A DNA stretch of 64,000 nt. It comes from Murinocardiopsis flavida. Its GTDB lineage: Bacteria > Actinomycetota > Actinomycetes > Streptosporangiales > Streptosporangiaceae. Numbering within the stretch: the stretch's first letter is position 1; each line of letters begins with the position of its first letter. The DNA is taken from the NCBI RefSeq assembly GCF_003014485.1, contig NZ_PYGA01000016.1, positions 62,001-126,000 on the forward strand. Direction: 5' to 3'. Shown piece after piece: positions 17,297 to 25,514 of the stretch. Below the pieces are notes generated by a model. It was not told where the DNA came from. It ran no database searches and saw nothing but the letters and a program-made list of their open reading frames with translations. The translations under genes and the position numbers were made by a program.

Positions 17297-18184
17297 GTGA
17301 CAGTGGAGACCGACGAATTCCTGGCAGACCGGTTCGAGCAGCACCGCCCCCACCTCAAGGCGGTCGCCTACCGCATGCTCGGATCGCTCGCCGAGGCCGA
17401 CGACGCCGTCCAGGAGGGCTGGCTGCGGCTCAGCCGGTCGGCGCCGGGCGGGATCGACAATCTCGGCGGCTGGCTGACCACGGTCGTCGGCCGCGTCTGC
17501 CTGGACATGCTCCGTGCGCGCACCGCACGGCGCGAGGACGCGCTGGAGCAGCGTCTTCCCGACCCGGTCGTCAGCCGCGAGGACGCAGGCGATCCGGAGC
17601 AGCAGGCGCTGGCCGCCGATTCGGTGGGATTGGCGCTGCTGGTGGTGCTGGAGGCGCTGAGCCCGGCGGAGCGGCTGGCGTTCGTGCTGCACGACATGTT
17701 CGCCGTGCCGTTCGACCAGATCGCCGTCATCGTGGACCGCTCACCGGCCGCCGCCAAGAAACTGGCCAGCCGCGCCCGCCTGCGGGTGCGGGGCACGGTG
17801 CCGCCCGCCGAACCGGACCCGCACCGGCAGCGCCGGGTCGTCGACGCGTTCCTCGCCGCCGCGCGCGGCGGCGACTTCGCGGGGCTCCTCGCCATCCTCG
17901 ACCCCGATGTGGTGATGCGCATCGACGCCGGGGCCGTCGCCGGGGGCGGGATCCGGACGGTCACCGGCGCCGAGGCCGTCGCCGGGGGCGTGGTCGGCAA
18001 CGCGGCCCGCGACGTGCAGCCGGTCGTCGTCAACGGGGTCATCGGCCTGCTCGGTGCCGTGGACGGGCGGCCGCGGTCGGTGCTGAGCTTCACGGTCAGC
18101 GACGGCAGGATCGCCGGGATCGACATCCTCTCCGACCCCGACCGGGTGGCCCGGCTGGTCGGGGACGCGCAGGAGCGCCCCTGA
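17297..18184 (+). CDS. ECF41-type sigma factor with SnoaL-like C-terminal domain (SigJ-like)
   Basis: 295 aa. Region 2: YRMLGSLAEADDAVQEGWLR and GGWLTTVVGRVCLDMLR. Region 4: LSPAERLAFVLHDMFAVPFDQIA and RSPAAAKKLASRARLRVR. From about 175 a SnoaL-like domain (VVDAFLAAARGGDFAGLLAIL) replaces the usual anti-sigma factor and is known in ECF41 to modulate activity. GTG 17297 follows GAGGA. Divergent from the FAD oxidase; ECF41 genes are typically linked to carboxymuconolactone decarboxylase, oxidoreductase or epimerase genes. The mirror promoter suggests autoregulation. Confidence 0.9.
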   Translation: MTVETDEFLADRFEQHRPHLKAVAYRMLGSLAEADDAVQEGWLRLSRSAPGGIDNLGGWLTTVVGRVCLDMLRARTARREDALEQRLPDPVVSREDAGDPEQQALAADSVGLALLVVLEALSPAERLAFVLHDMFAVPFDQIAVIVDRSPAAAKKLASRARLRVRGTVPPAEPDPHRQRRVVDAFLAAARGGDFAGLLAILDPDVVMRIDAGAVAGGGIRTVTGAEAVAGGVVGNAARDVQPVVVNGVIGLLGAVDGRPRSVLSFTVSDGRIAGIDILSDPDRVARLVGDAQERP

Positions 18185-18204
18185 CCGCGCCGCGGGACCG
18201 AGGC

Positions 18205-18250
18205 GCCGCCCGGCCCCGCCGCCCGCCGACGGCGGACCGGACCGGGCGGC
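18205..18250. terminator. composite hairpin terminator
   Basis: GCCGCCCGG (18205-18213) pairs with CCGGGCGGC (18242-18250), enclosing a second hairpin CCGCCG-a-CGGCGG (18223-18235). It lies between the convergent sigma and MFS genes. Confidence 0.6.
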
Positions 18251-18298
18251 ATTGGCCGGGACCGGCCAGGGGCGGCGGGGGCGTCGGTGGCGTCCGGG

Positions 18299-19900
18299 TC
18301 AGGTGCGGGTCTCGGCCGGCTGGGCGCCGGGGCCCCCACCGTCGGCGTCCTCGTCCTCGTCCTCCTGGTGGACGACCTGCTCGGTGCGCAGGTCCCGCAG
18401 GACGATCAGGACGACGACCGCGGCCGTTGCGAGCAGGGCGCCCGCGGCCGCGGTCGACGCATGGAGGCCCGCGGTGAACGCCTCGCGCGCCACGTCGGCC
18501 AGCCGCTCCCCCGCCGATCCGGGCAGGGACGCCGCGGCGTGCAGCGCCGCGCCGATGGTCTCGCCCGCGGTGTGCAGGACGGCCGCCGGGATCCCCTGGG
18601 GCGCGTCGGAGGCGACCTGCGCCTGGTAGATGGCGGTGCTGAGGGTGCCGAGCGCGGCGATGCCCAGCGCCCCGCCGAACTCGCTGCCGGTCTCCGACAG
18701 CGCGGACGCCGCACCGGCGCGCTCGGGTGGGGCGGTGGCGACGACCAGGTCGTTGGCGAGTGTGGACACCATGCCGACACCGGCGGCCATGACGGCGGAC
18801 CCGGCGATGAGGAGCAGCGGCCCGCCGTCGGTGGTCACGCGGGTCATCACCAGGAACCCGGCGGCGGTGGTGAACAGCCCGGCGCCGACCACCGCGGCGG
18901 GGCGCAGCCGCCGCACAGCGAGGGTGGCCACCGTGACGCCGATGGGCACCGCGAGGAACGGCACGGTCGACCACAGCGCCGCCACCAGCGGGCGCATGCC
19001 GAGCACGCTTTGCAGGAACTGCGCGGTCAGGATCCCCGATCCCATGAGAGCGAACATCGTCAGCGCGTTGACGGCGACGGCGGTGGAGAACGCGCGGCTG
19101 CGGAACAGTCCGACGTCGATCATGGGGTCGGCCAGGCGGCGCTGGCGCCGCACGAACAGCACGCCGATCGCCGTGCCGAGCAGGACGGCCGCAGCGGCGG
19201 CGGGGTCGGCGCCGTGCTCGGCAAGTCGCTTGATCCCGTAGATGACGGCGAGCACCGCCGCGAGTGACATCGCAGCGCTGAGCAGGTCGAACCGCCCGGC
19301 CCGGGCGGCGCGGAACTCGGGGAGCAGCAGCGGGGCCGCGACCAGCAGCGCCGCCATGACTGGGACGTTGATGAGGAAGACCGACCCCCACCAGAAGTGC
19401 TCCAGCAGCACGCCGCCGATGACGGGGCCCAGTGCGCCGCCGCCGGAGAAGCCGGCGGTCCATACCCCGATGGCGGTGCGGCGCTGGCGCGGGTCGTGGA
19501 ACATGTTGCGGATCAGCGCGAGCGTGGAGGGCGCCAGGGTGGCACCGGCGACGCCGAGCAGGGCGCGGGCGGCGACGAGCAGTTCGGCGGTGGGGGCGAA
19601 GGCCGCGATGGCCGACGCGAGCCCGAACAGCGCGGCTCCGCCAATGAGGAGGCGGCGGCGTCCGATGCGGTCGCCCAAGGTGCCCATGGTCAGCAGCAGG
19701 CCGCCGAGCATGAAGCCGTAGATGTCGGTGATCCACAGGAGCTGGGTGCCGCTGGGTTCCAGCGCCTCGCTGAGGTAGGGCAGCGCGAGGAACAGCACGG
19801 ACAGGTCCATCGACACCAGGGTGGCGGCGAGGACGAGGGCGGCGAGGCCGATCCATGCGCGGGTCGGGGCCGCGGCGGCTCTGGGGTTGGGTGCTGTCAT
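18299..19900 (-). CDS. MFS drug efflux transporter, 14-TM DHA2 (QacA-like) type
   Basis: 533 aa, inner-membrane proton-driven exporter. Motif A GDRIGRRRLLIGG, motif C-like GVWTAGFSGGGALGPVIGG, and about 14 hydrophobic segments. The C-terminal tail is acidic and cytoplasmic (HQEDEDEDADGGG). ATG 19900 was chosen because further upstream the frame runs through the operator. Divergent from TetR at 19985, the classic efflux/regulator pair; probably exports a cationic or lipophilic compound. Confidence 0.92.
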   Translation of the reverse strand: MTAPNPRAAAAPTRAWIGLAALVLAATLVSMDLSVLFLALPYLSEALEPSGTQLLWITDIYGFMLGGLLLTMGTLGDRIGRRRLLIGGAALFGLASAIAAFAPTAELLVAARALLGVAGATLAPSTLALIRNMFHDPRQRRTAIGVWTAGFSGGGALGPVIGGVLLEHFWWGSVFLINVPVMAALLVAAPLLLPEFRAARAGRFDLLSAAMSLAAVLAVIYGIKRLAEHGADPAAAAAVLLGTAIGVLFVRRQRRLADPMIDVGLFRSRAFSTAVAVNALTMFALMGSGILTAQFLQSVLGMRPLVAALWSTVPFLAVPIGVTVATLAVRRLRPAAVVGAGLFTTAAGFLVMTRVTTDGGPLLLIAGSAVMAAGVGMVSTLANDLVVATAPPERAGAASALSETGSEFGGALGIAALGTLSTAIYQAQVASDAPQGIPAAVLHTAGETIGAALHAAASLPGSAGERLADVAREAFTAGLHASTAAAGALLATAAVVVLIVLRDLRTEQVVHQEDEDEDADGGGPGAQPAETRT

Positions 19901-19918
19901 GCCCGGAAATATACACCT

Positions 19919-19953
19919 GTCTAATACGTTCGTCATATACGTCCGTATGAGAC
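19919..19953. promoter_or_regulatory. TetR operator in the MFS/TetR gap
   Basis: GTCTAATACG (19919-19928) faces CGTATGAGAC (19944-19953), 9 of 10 bases matching across a 15-nt AT-rich spacer. It is well placed to block both divergent promoters. Confidence 0.65.
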
Positions 19954-19984
19954 AAATGTATGAACCATCGGTTATGCTCTCGCT

Positions 19985-20584
19985 GTGGGACATCGAGAAG
20001 ATCTGCTCGCCGGCGCGAAGAAGTGCCTGCTGGAGCGCGGATACGCACGCACGACGGCCCGCGACATCGTGGCCGCCTCCGGCACCAACCTCGCCTCCAT
20101 CGGCTACCACTTCCGGTCCAAGGACGCCCTGATGATGACGGCGCTCTTCGAGGTGCTGGAGGGGTCGATGGAGCCGTCCGTCCCCGCCGCCGAGGGCGAC
20201 CCCGAAGCACCGTGGGACTTCGAGGCCGATCTCGACGAGGTCATCGGCTCCTTCGTCGACAAGCGCCCGTACTGGGCGCTCAGCATCGAGGTGTACGCGC
20301 AGACCCGCGACAACCCCGATCTTCAGAAGGTGTTCGCCGACTACTTCCAGATCATGCGCGCCGACCTCGCCCGGAAGCTCGTCGGCGCCGACGCCGACGA
20401 CCACGCCGAGCGCACCGCCGGGTCGGCCTACCTGGCGATGCTGTCGGGGCTGTCACTGCAATGGATGATCGACCCGGAGCGGGCGCCCTCGGCCAAGGAG
20501 CTCGCGGCCGGACTCCGCACGGTCGCCGACCGTATGGACGGCGCCGACCGCCGGAAGGACGACGCCGACGGCGCGGACGGCTGA
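19985..20584 (+). CDS. TetR-family regulator
   Basis: 199 aa from GTG 19985 (no strong ribosome site, possibly leaderless). N-terminal HTH: LLERGYARTTARDIVAASG and SIGYHFRSKDALMMTAL. The C-terminal ligand domain includes ALSIEVYAQTRDNPDLQ. Divergent from the DHA2 pump, which it should repress until a transported ligand binds. Confidence 0.92.
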   Translation: MGHREDLLAGAKKCLLERGYARTTARDIVAASGTNLASIGYHFRSKDALMMTALFEVLEGSMEPSVPAAEGDPEAPWDFEADLDEVIGSFVDKRPYWALSIEVYAQTRDNPDLQKVFADYFQIMRADLARKLVGADADDHAERTAGSAYLAMLSGLSLQWMIDPERAPSAKELAAGLRTVADRMDGADRRKDDADGADG

Positions 20585-20767
20585 GGGCTTGGAGAACGCT
20601 GATGGCGCGGGCGGCCGAATCCGGCGGCTCCGCGGACTGTGACCGCACGGGCGGCCGACCGCGCACGCCCCCGCGACACTGTCGGCACCCTCTGCGAAGG
20701 TGGGACCATGACCCCGCGCGGGCCCCGTGCATGGGCCGTGCGCTGCGACGACACCGGGAGGACCGCC

Positions 20768-21049
20768 ATGTGCCGCAACATCCGCCGCCTGCACAACTTC
20801 ACCCCGCCCGCCACCGACACCGAGGTCCACGACGCCGCCGTACAGTACGTACGCAAGATCAGCGGGTCCACCGCGCCCTCGGCCGCCAACCGCGAGGCGT
20901 TCGACCGCGCGGTCGAGGCCGTCTCCGCGGCGACCACCGAGCTACTCGAGTCCCTGGTGACCTCGGCACCCCCGCGCACCCGCGAGGAAGAGGCGGCCCG
21001 CGCCAAGGAGCGCGCCCAACGCCGCTTCGGCACGGCCGCCCAGAACTAG
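20768..21049 (+). CDS. DUF2277 family protein
   Basis: 93 aa. Matches the DUF2277 pattern: MCRNIRRLHNFTPPATD, AAVQYVRKISGSTAPS, then TELLESLVTSAPPRTREEEA. Soluble, function unknown in the family. ATG 20768; a longer frame from 20708 is possible but the family begins at MCRNI. Its own small transcript. Confidence 0.85.
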   Translation: MCRNIRRLHNFTPPATDTEVHDAAVQYVRKISGSTAPSAANREAFDRAVEAVSAATTELLESLVTSAPPRTREEEAARAKERAQRRFGTAAQN

Positions 21050-21305
21050 CCGCACCGCGGCGAGCGCCCTTCGCTCCACGACCGCCCTTCAGCCCCGCGG
21101 ACGTCGAAGGCCGCCGCTCCGCGCGCAGCGCGAGCGGCTGCGCGCCGCCCACACCGTCCACTTCCCCGAAATCGGCCCTGCCATCCGGGCCAATCACCGG
21201 GCAGAGACACTCATTGGCCGAGCGGGATGGTCGAGGACCGCGCCGATGGACGCCGGACGCTGGACCGCCCGTCCCGTAGACCGCCGCGTCCCCCGCGGCC
21301 GACCG

Positions 21306-22091
21306 TCAGCGGTGGGGAATGGGGACGCCCGCGGAACGGAGTTCGGCCTCGACCAGCGCGTTGAGCCGGACCCAGGCCGGCGCCTCATCTTCGCGGTGGT
21401 GGTTGATCAGCCGGTACCGGACAGCGGTGTCGGGCCCGGCCCTGAAGCCTGCCGGTGTCGTCAGCAACTCGCGATCGGCCAGCAGGTTGGCGGCGATGGC
21501 GGCGGCGAGTTCCTCGATCCGGGGGTCGTCGGCCGCCCAGGACTCCGCCGCCACACTGCGCTTGATCAGGTCGACGTACTCGGGGTCGTCCAGCCGGTGT
21601 TCGAGGTTGGTCAGGAAGTGGTCCGCGCCCTCCGGCGACAGCGCCCGGAACAGCACCAGGGCTTCGCGCTGGCCGGCCACATAGTCGGGACTGAAGCCGA
21701 GGCCGGTCATCCGGTCCAGGACCGCGAGGGCGCGGTCGGACAGCAGGGCCCGGTCGTCGGCGAGCCGGTGCAGCGTGTCCCGCCGGGCGGTCAGTTCCGC
21801 GATCCGCTCGGTCAGGCGCCGTTCGACGCCGGTGAGGGCGGCGGCGAACTGCTCGGGGCCGGCGTCGAGTAGCGACGCGATCTCCGCCAGCGGCACTCCG
21901 GCGGTGGCCAGCGTCCGGACCTGGACCAGCCGCAGCAGGTCGTCCGATCCGTACCGGCGGTAGCCGGAGGTGTCTCGCCGCGGTTCGGCGACAAGGCCGT
22001 GCCGGTGGTAGTGCCGCACGGTCTTGACCGTGACACCCGCGAACGCGGCCGCCTGCCCGATCGTGACACCGTCGGCCCGACGCCCCGTCAT
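21306..22091 (-). CDS. MerR-family regulator
   Basis: 261 aa. HTH at about 9-45 (VTIGQAAAFAGVTVKTVRHYHRHGLV) and a coiled-coil (about 80-115), with a long C-terminal effector domain of the TipA-like, non-metal kind. It is a sister of the MerR at 34226, sharing the ILSY/DDPR-type C-terminal layout. Divergent from the serine hydrolase; paired palindromes lie in between. Confidence 0.88.
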   Translation of the reverse strand: MTGRRADGVTIGQAAAFAGVTVKTVRHYHRHGLVAEPRRDTSGYRRYGSDDLLRLVQVRTLATAGVPLAEIASLLDAGPEQFAAALTGVERRLTERIAELTARRDTLHRLADDRALLSDRALAVLDRMTGLGFSPDYVAGQREALVLFRALSPEGADHFLTNLEHRLDDPEYVDLIKRSVAAESWAADDPRIEELAAAIAANLLADRELLTTPAGFRAGPDTAVRYRLINHHREDEAPAWVRLNALVEAELRSAGVPIPHR

Positions 22092-22239
22092 CGGCCCGGC
22101 CCGCGCGCGTTGTCGCGGCCGGCCGGTTGACCTGCGGTCCCGACCGGCGTGTCGTCATCCGGTGTAATGCTCCCGGGTGAATCGGAAGATCTCCCCGGAT
22201 CGACCGGGTTCGCCGTGGTCACCCGACGATTGTGCACCT

Positions 22240-22252
22240 TGACCCCGGGTCA
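22240..22252. promoter_or_regulatory. MerR operator, regulator-proximal copy
   Basis: TGACC-ccg-GGTCA, a perfect inverted repeat, the same core as the operator at 22361-22375. It lies about 150 bp before the MerR start and may serve autoregulation. Confidence 0.5.
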
Positions 22253-22354
22253 GGGACAAGCTTCCTGCCGCGGGGCACAGCGGTGCGCACGGTCCCGCCT
22301 CCCAGCGCGCCGCCCTCCGGTCATGGGCCGCCGAGGTGACGCGAAAGTCGGGGT

Positions 22355-22385
22355 TTGACCTTGACCCGAGGTCAATGTGGACGCT
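22355..22385 (+). promoter_or_regulatory. MerR-type promoter with 19-bp spacer (serine hydrolase)
   Basis: TTGACC (22355-22360), a 19-bp spacer holding the palindrome TTGACC-cga-GGTCAA (22361-22375), then GACGCT (22380-22385). The ATG follows 7 nt later, so transcription should start at or near the A of the start codon. Confidence 0.65.
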
Positions 22386-22392
22386 CGAGGCC

Positions 22393-23562
22393 ATGAACGA
22401 AACGAACAGCGTCAACCACGACAGTGCTACGACCAGCGGGCAGGAGCGCCCGGAACTCCAGGCGGCGATCCAGGACATCGTCGACTCCGGCTTCGCCGGA
22501 ATGCAGCTCCGTGTGAACGAACAAGGGCGCGAATGGGTCGGCAGCGCCGGGGTGCGCAAGCTGGGCGAGACCGCCAAGCCGCCGACCAACGGGCACTTCC
22601 GGATCGCCAGCACCACCAAGACCCTGGTCGCGACCGCGGTCCTGCAACTGGTGGCCGAGGGCGCGATCGGATTGGACGACCCGGTGGCCGACACCCTGCC
22701 CGAGTTCGGGCTCGACGGGCGGGTCACGGTGCGCATGCTCCTCCAGCACACCAGCGGGGTGTTCAATTTCACCGGCGAATTCGACCCCGACGGGACCCTC
22801 CTGCCGGGCATCCCCGCGCTGGGCCAGGAGTACGTGGACGCCCTGTCCCACACCTACCAACCGCAGGACCTGGTCCGGCTGGCGCTGTCCAAGCCGGCCC
22901 GGTTCGAGCCGGGAACGGACTGGGGCTACTCCAACACCAACTACGTGCTGGCCAGGCTGCTGATCGAGAAGGTCACCGGCCGCACGATCGCAGCCGAGAT
23001 GCAACGGCTGATCCTGCACCCGCTGGGGATGTCGAACACCGTGCTGCCGGACGCCTCACCGGAGATCCCCCACCCGCACGCCCACGGTTACTACTGGTAC
23101 GAGGACGCCGGCCGGCCGAAGGTGGCCGACGTCACCCGCATGAACCCCTCCTGGGCCTCCAGTTCCGCCGACATGATCTCGACCACCAAGGACCTCCACA
23201 CGTTCATCTCCGCGCTCATGGGCGGCCGGCTCCTGCCGGCCCCACTGCTGGCCGAAATGCGCACGCCGCACCCCAAGAGCGGCGACTTCCGCTACGGCCT
23301 GGGGCTGTTCGTCGAGGACACCGGCCGCGGCGGCACCGTCGTCCACCACAACGGCGGCTTCGCCGGATGGGCGGCGATGATGTACAGCACACTCGACGGC
23401 GGCACGACCCTCACCGCATCGCTCACCTTGGGAGACGCCGAACTCGACTTCACCACCGTGGCCAAGGCATTCGAACAGGCGAAGCAACGGCTCGTCACAG
23501 AGGTCTTCCACGGCGGAAAGGCCGACGAGACGCCCGCCCCGGCGGCAGACACGACGCCCTGA
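22393..23562 (+). CDS. serine hydrolase, beta-lactamase class C / D-alanyl-D-alanine carboxypeptidase family
   Basis: 389 aa. Active-site SxxK in IASTTKTLVATA, YxN in YSNTNYVLARLL, and the third motif HHNGGFAGW. No signal peptide is visible, so the enzyme may be cytoplasmic and act as an esterase rather than on peptidoglycan. ATG 22393 fits the MerR-type promoter; the frame also opens at 22336, but that is upstream of the predicted transcription start. Controlled by the divergent MerR regulator. Confidence 0.9.
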   Translation: MNETNSVNHDSATTSGQERPELQAAIQDIVDSGFAGMQLRVNEQGREWVGSAGVRKLGETAKPPTNGHFRIASTTKTLVATAVLQLVAEGAIGLDDPVADTLPEFGLDGRVTVRMLLQHTSGVFNFTGEFDPDGTLLPGIPALGQEYVDALSHTYQPQDLVRLALSKPARFEPGTDWGYSNTNYVLARLLIEKVTGRTIAAEMQRLILHPLGMSNTVLPDASPEIPHPHAHGYYWYEDAGRPKVADVTRMNPSWASSSADMISTTKDLHTFISALMGGRLLPAPLLAEMRTPHPKSGDFRYGLGLFVEDTGRGGTVVHHNGGFAGWAAMMYSTLDGGTTLTASLTLGDAELDFTTVAKAFEQAKQRLVTEVFHGGKADETPAPAADTTP

Positions 23563-24436
23563 GCACCCCGCCCTCCGGCCGCCCCAAGGGGCGGCCGGAG
23601 GGCGGATCCACCGCCCCGATTCCGCGGAAGGGCCATGCGATGTCGTCAACGGCGAGAAACGGTTCGTCGGCCACTGCCGCGGGCGTTGCCCCGGTGAACG
23701 CCTTGACATCCCGATGCAGGTGGGACTGGTCGGCGTAGCCGCCGTCGGCCGCGACCCGGGCCGCGCTTTCCCCCGCGACCAGGCGGTGGGCGGCATGGTC
23801 GAAGCGGACCAGTGACACGGCGCGCTTGGGCGGCAGGCCGAGCTGCGACCGGAACCGGGACCACAGCCGCTTCCGGCTCCACCCGACCTCGGCCGCGAGC
23901 CCGTCGATCCGGGTCAGGCCGCGGCCGGCGAGGATCCGGTGCCAGGCCCAGGCGACCTCCGGGGCCACCGGCGGCCCCTCCTCGTACCGGCGGGCGAGCA
24001 GCGCGTCCGTCAACGCGAATCGGTCCTGCCACGACGACGCATCGCCCAGCCGCTCGCGGATCCGCGCCGCCTCCCGGCCCCACAGGTCGGGAAGGGACAC
24101 GATGGCGCCGTCGAGGTCGGCGGGAGAGGTGCCCAGAACCGCGCGTGCGATCACCGGGGACAGGCGCACCTGCACGCACGCGACGTTCTCACCCCGCGCC
24201 TGGACCGCGCCTCCGGACCCGAGCCCGGGACCGGCGACGACGCTTCCCCGGTGCTGCCCGGCGGCACTGTCGAGGACGGCCGAACCGGCACCGAACTCCA
24301 GGAGCAGTGTCACGGCCGGGTGCGGGACCATCCGGAGGGTGTCGAGGTCACGAACACGGAATCCGGCCATGGTCACCCCGGCCACCCGGCTGGGCCGCCG
24401 GGGGGAGGCGACGCCCCATACAGCCGCACCGTGCAT
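23495..24436 (-). CDS. AraC-family regulator
   Basis: About 313 aa from ATG 24436 (a GTG at 24448 is also possible). The N-terminal sensor half is AraC-like. The C-terminal two-HTH domain is clear: RIDGLAAEVGWSRKRLWSRFRSQLG and ARVAADGGYADQSHLHRDVKAFTG. The tail of about 50 residues after the HTH is encoded partly by the terminator hairpin and overlaps the serine hydrolase gene by 68 bp; it is probably not functional. Divergent from the hydrolase at 24527, its likely target. Confidence 0.85.
   Translation of the reverse strand: MHGAAVWGVASPRRPSRVAGVTMAGFRVRDLDTLRMVPHPAVTLLLEFGAGSAVLDSAAGQHRGSVVAGPGLGSGGAVQARGENVACVQVRLSPVIARAVLGTSPADLDGAIVSLPDLWGREAARIRERLGDASSWQDRFALTDALLARRYEEGPPVAPEVAWAWHRILAGRGLTRIDGLAAEVGWSRKRLWSRFRSQLGLPPKRAVSLVRFDHAAHRLVAGESAARVAADGGYADQSHLHRDVKAFTGATPAAVADEPFLAVDDIAWPFRGIGAVDPPSGRPLGRPEGGVLRASCLPPGRASRRPFRRGRPL
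23571..23602. terminator. 15-bp hairpin terminator inside convergent 3' ends
   Basis: Stem 23571-23585 with 23588-23602 and a 2-nt AA loop. It follows the serine hydrolase stop and also lies within the last codons of the convergent AraC frame. Confidence 0.75.
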
Positions 24437-24526
24437 GAACGTCCGCACGGCCCCATGCTATGTGAGGCAGGCTGAGGGGGACATTCGTCCAATCCATCGG
24501 CGCATACCGTCGGAGACAGTGGGCTC

Positions 24527-25384
24527 ATGACTGCTTCCGACGGCGGCCCGCACGTGAACGGCGGCGCCCAGACCACTGAGAGTTCGACCCTGTCGCTGGA
24601 GGACGGCGACATCCATGTGTGCCAGGACGGTCCACGCGAGGCCCCCGCGCTCCTGCTCATCCACGGGTCCGCGTCCTCGGCCCGCTCTTGGGCCCCTATG
24701 GTCCCGCTGCTGGCCGGATCGCATCGCGTCATCCGGATCGACCTGCTCGGGCACGGTCGGTCCGCCAAACCGGCCGACCGCGGCTACGCGATCCCGGACC
24801 AGGCGCGCCGCGCCGCCGCGGCACTGGACCGGCTCGGCGTCGAGCACGCCGTGGTCGTCGGCCATTCCAGCGGCGGCGTGGTGGCCACCGCCCTCGCCGA
24901 GGATCGGCCCGACCTGGTGACCGCGCTCGCGCTCGTCAACACCGGACCCAGCCTGGACGCCTTCATCCCATCGGAGGCCGCCGTGATCGACCCCGTGCAG
25001 TGGCCGCCGAGCGACGAGCAGATCCGCCGGTTCGCAAGCACCGGGTTCAGCCGCGCGGGCTACCGGGTTCCGGACGAGCTCTTGGACGACGTGCGCGACA
25101 TGACCTACCACTCGCTCACCACGACGATGAGGGGCACCGTCGCCTACCTGGAGCAGCGGGCGCTGCCGGATCGGCTGGCGGTCCTGGGCAAGCCGCTCCT
25201 GGTGGTCTTCGGCGCGGACGACCGCCGATGGCGGGCCTCGTCCGCCGCCGACTACCGCGCCGTTCCGGGTGCGGAGGTCGAGTTGCTGCCCGGTCTCGGG
25301 CACTCGCCCCTGCTCGAAGATCCGCCGCGGACCGCAGCTCCCCTGCTGGTCTTCACCGCGGCCCACGCCGTTCGGGCGGGCTGA
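24527..25384 (+). CDS. alpha/beta hydrolase
   Basis: 285 aa. LLLIHGSASSARSW (oxyanion hole), IDLLGHGRSAKP, nucleophile elbow VVGHSSGGVV, Asp in VVFGADDRRW, and His in LLPGLGHSPLLEDP give a full triad. Homologous to haloperoxidase/esterase-type hydrolases. No signal peptide. Divergent from the AraC-type regulator. Substrate unknown. Confidence 0.9.
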   Translation: MTASDGGPHVNGGAQTTESSTLSLEDGDIHVCQDGPREAPALLLIHGSASSARSWAPMVPLLAGSHRVIRIDLLGHGRSAKPADRGYAIPDQARRAAAALDRLGVEHAVVVGHSSGGVVATALAEDRPDLVTALALVNTGPSLDAFIPSEAAVIDPVQWPPSDEQIRRFASTGFSRAGYRVPDELLDDVRDMTYHSLTTTMRGTVAYLEQRALPDRLAVLGKPLLVVFGADDRRWRASSAADYRAVPGAEVELLPGLGHSPLLEDPPRTAAPLLVFTAAHAVRAG

Positions 25385-25469
25385 GAGACCGGAGGGGCGC
25401 CACGCGTCGACGGGCTCCCCGGGTATCCGCTCCTGCCGCACGGCCCACTCGCGGACCTGAGCCGGCGCA

Positions 25470-25497
25470 CCCTGCCGCCGGAGTATCGGCGGCAGGG
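25470..25497. terminator. bidirectional hairpin terminator
   Basis: CCCTGCCGCCG (25470-25480) pairs perfectly with 25487-25497 across a 6-nt loop, between the convergent hydrolase and sigma genes. Confidence 0.75.
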
Positions 25498-25514
25498 CCG
25501 TGCGAGGTCGAGCG

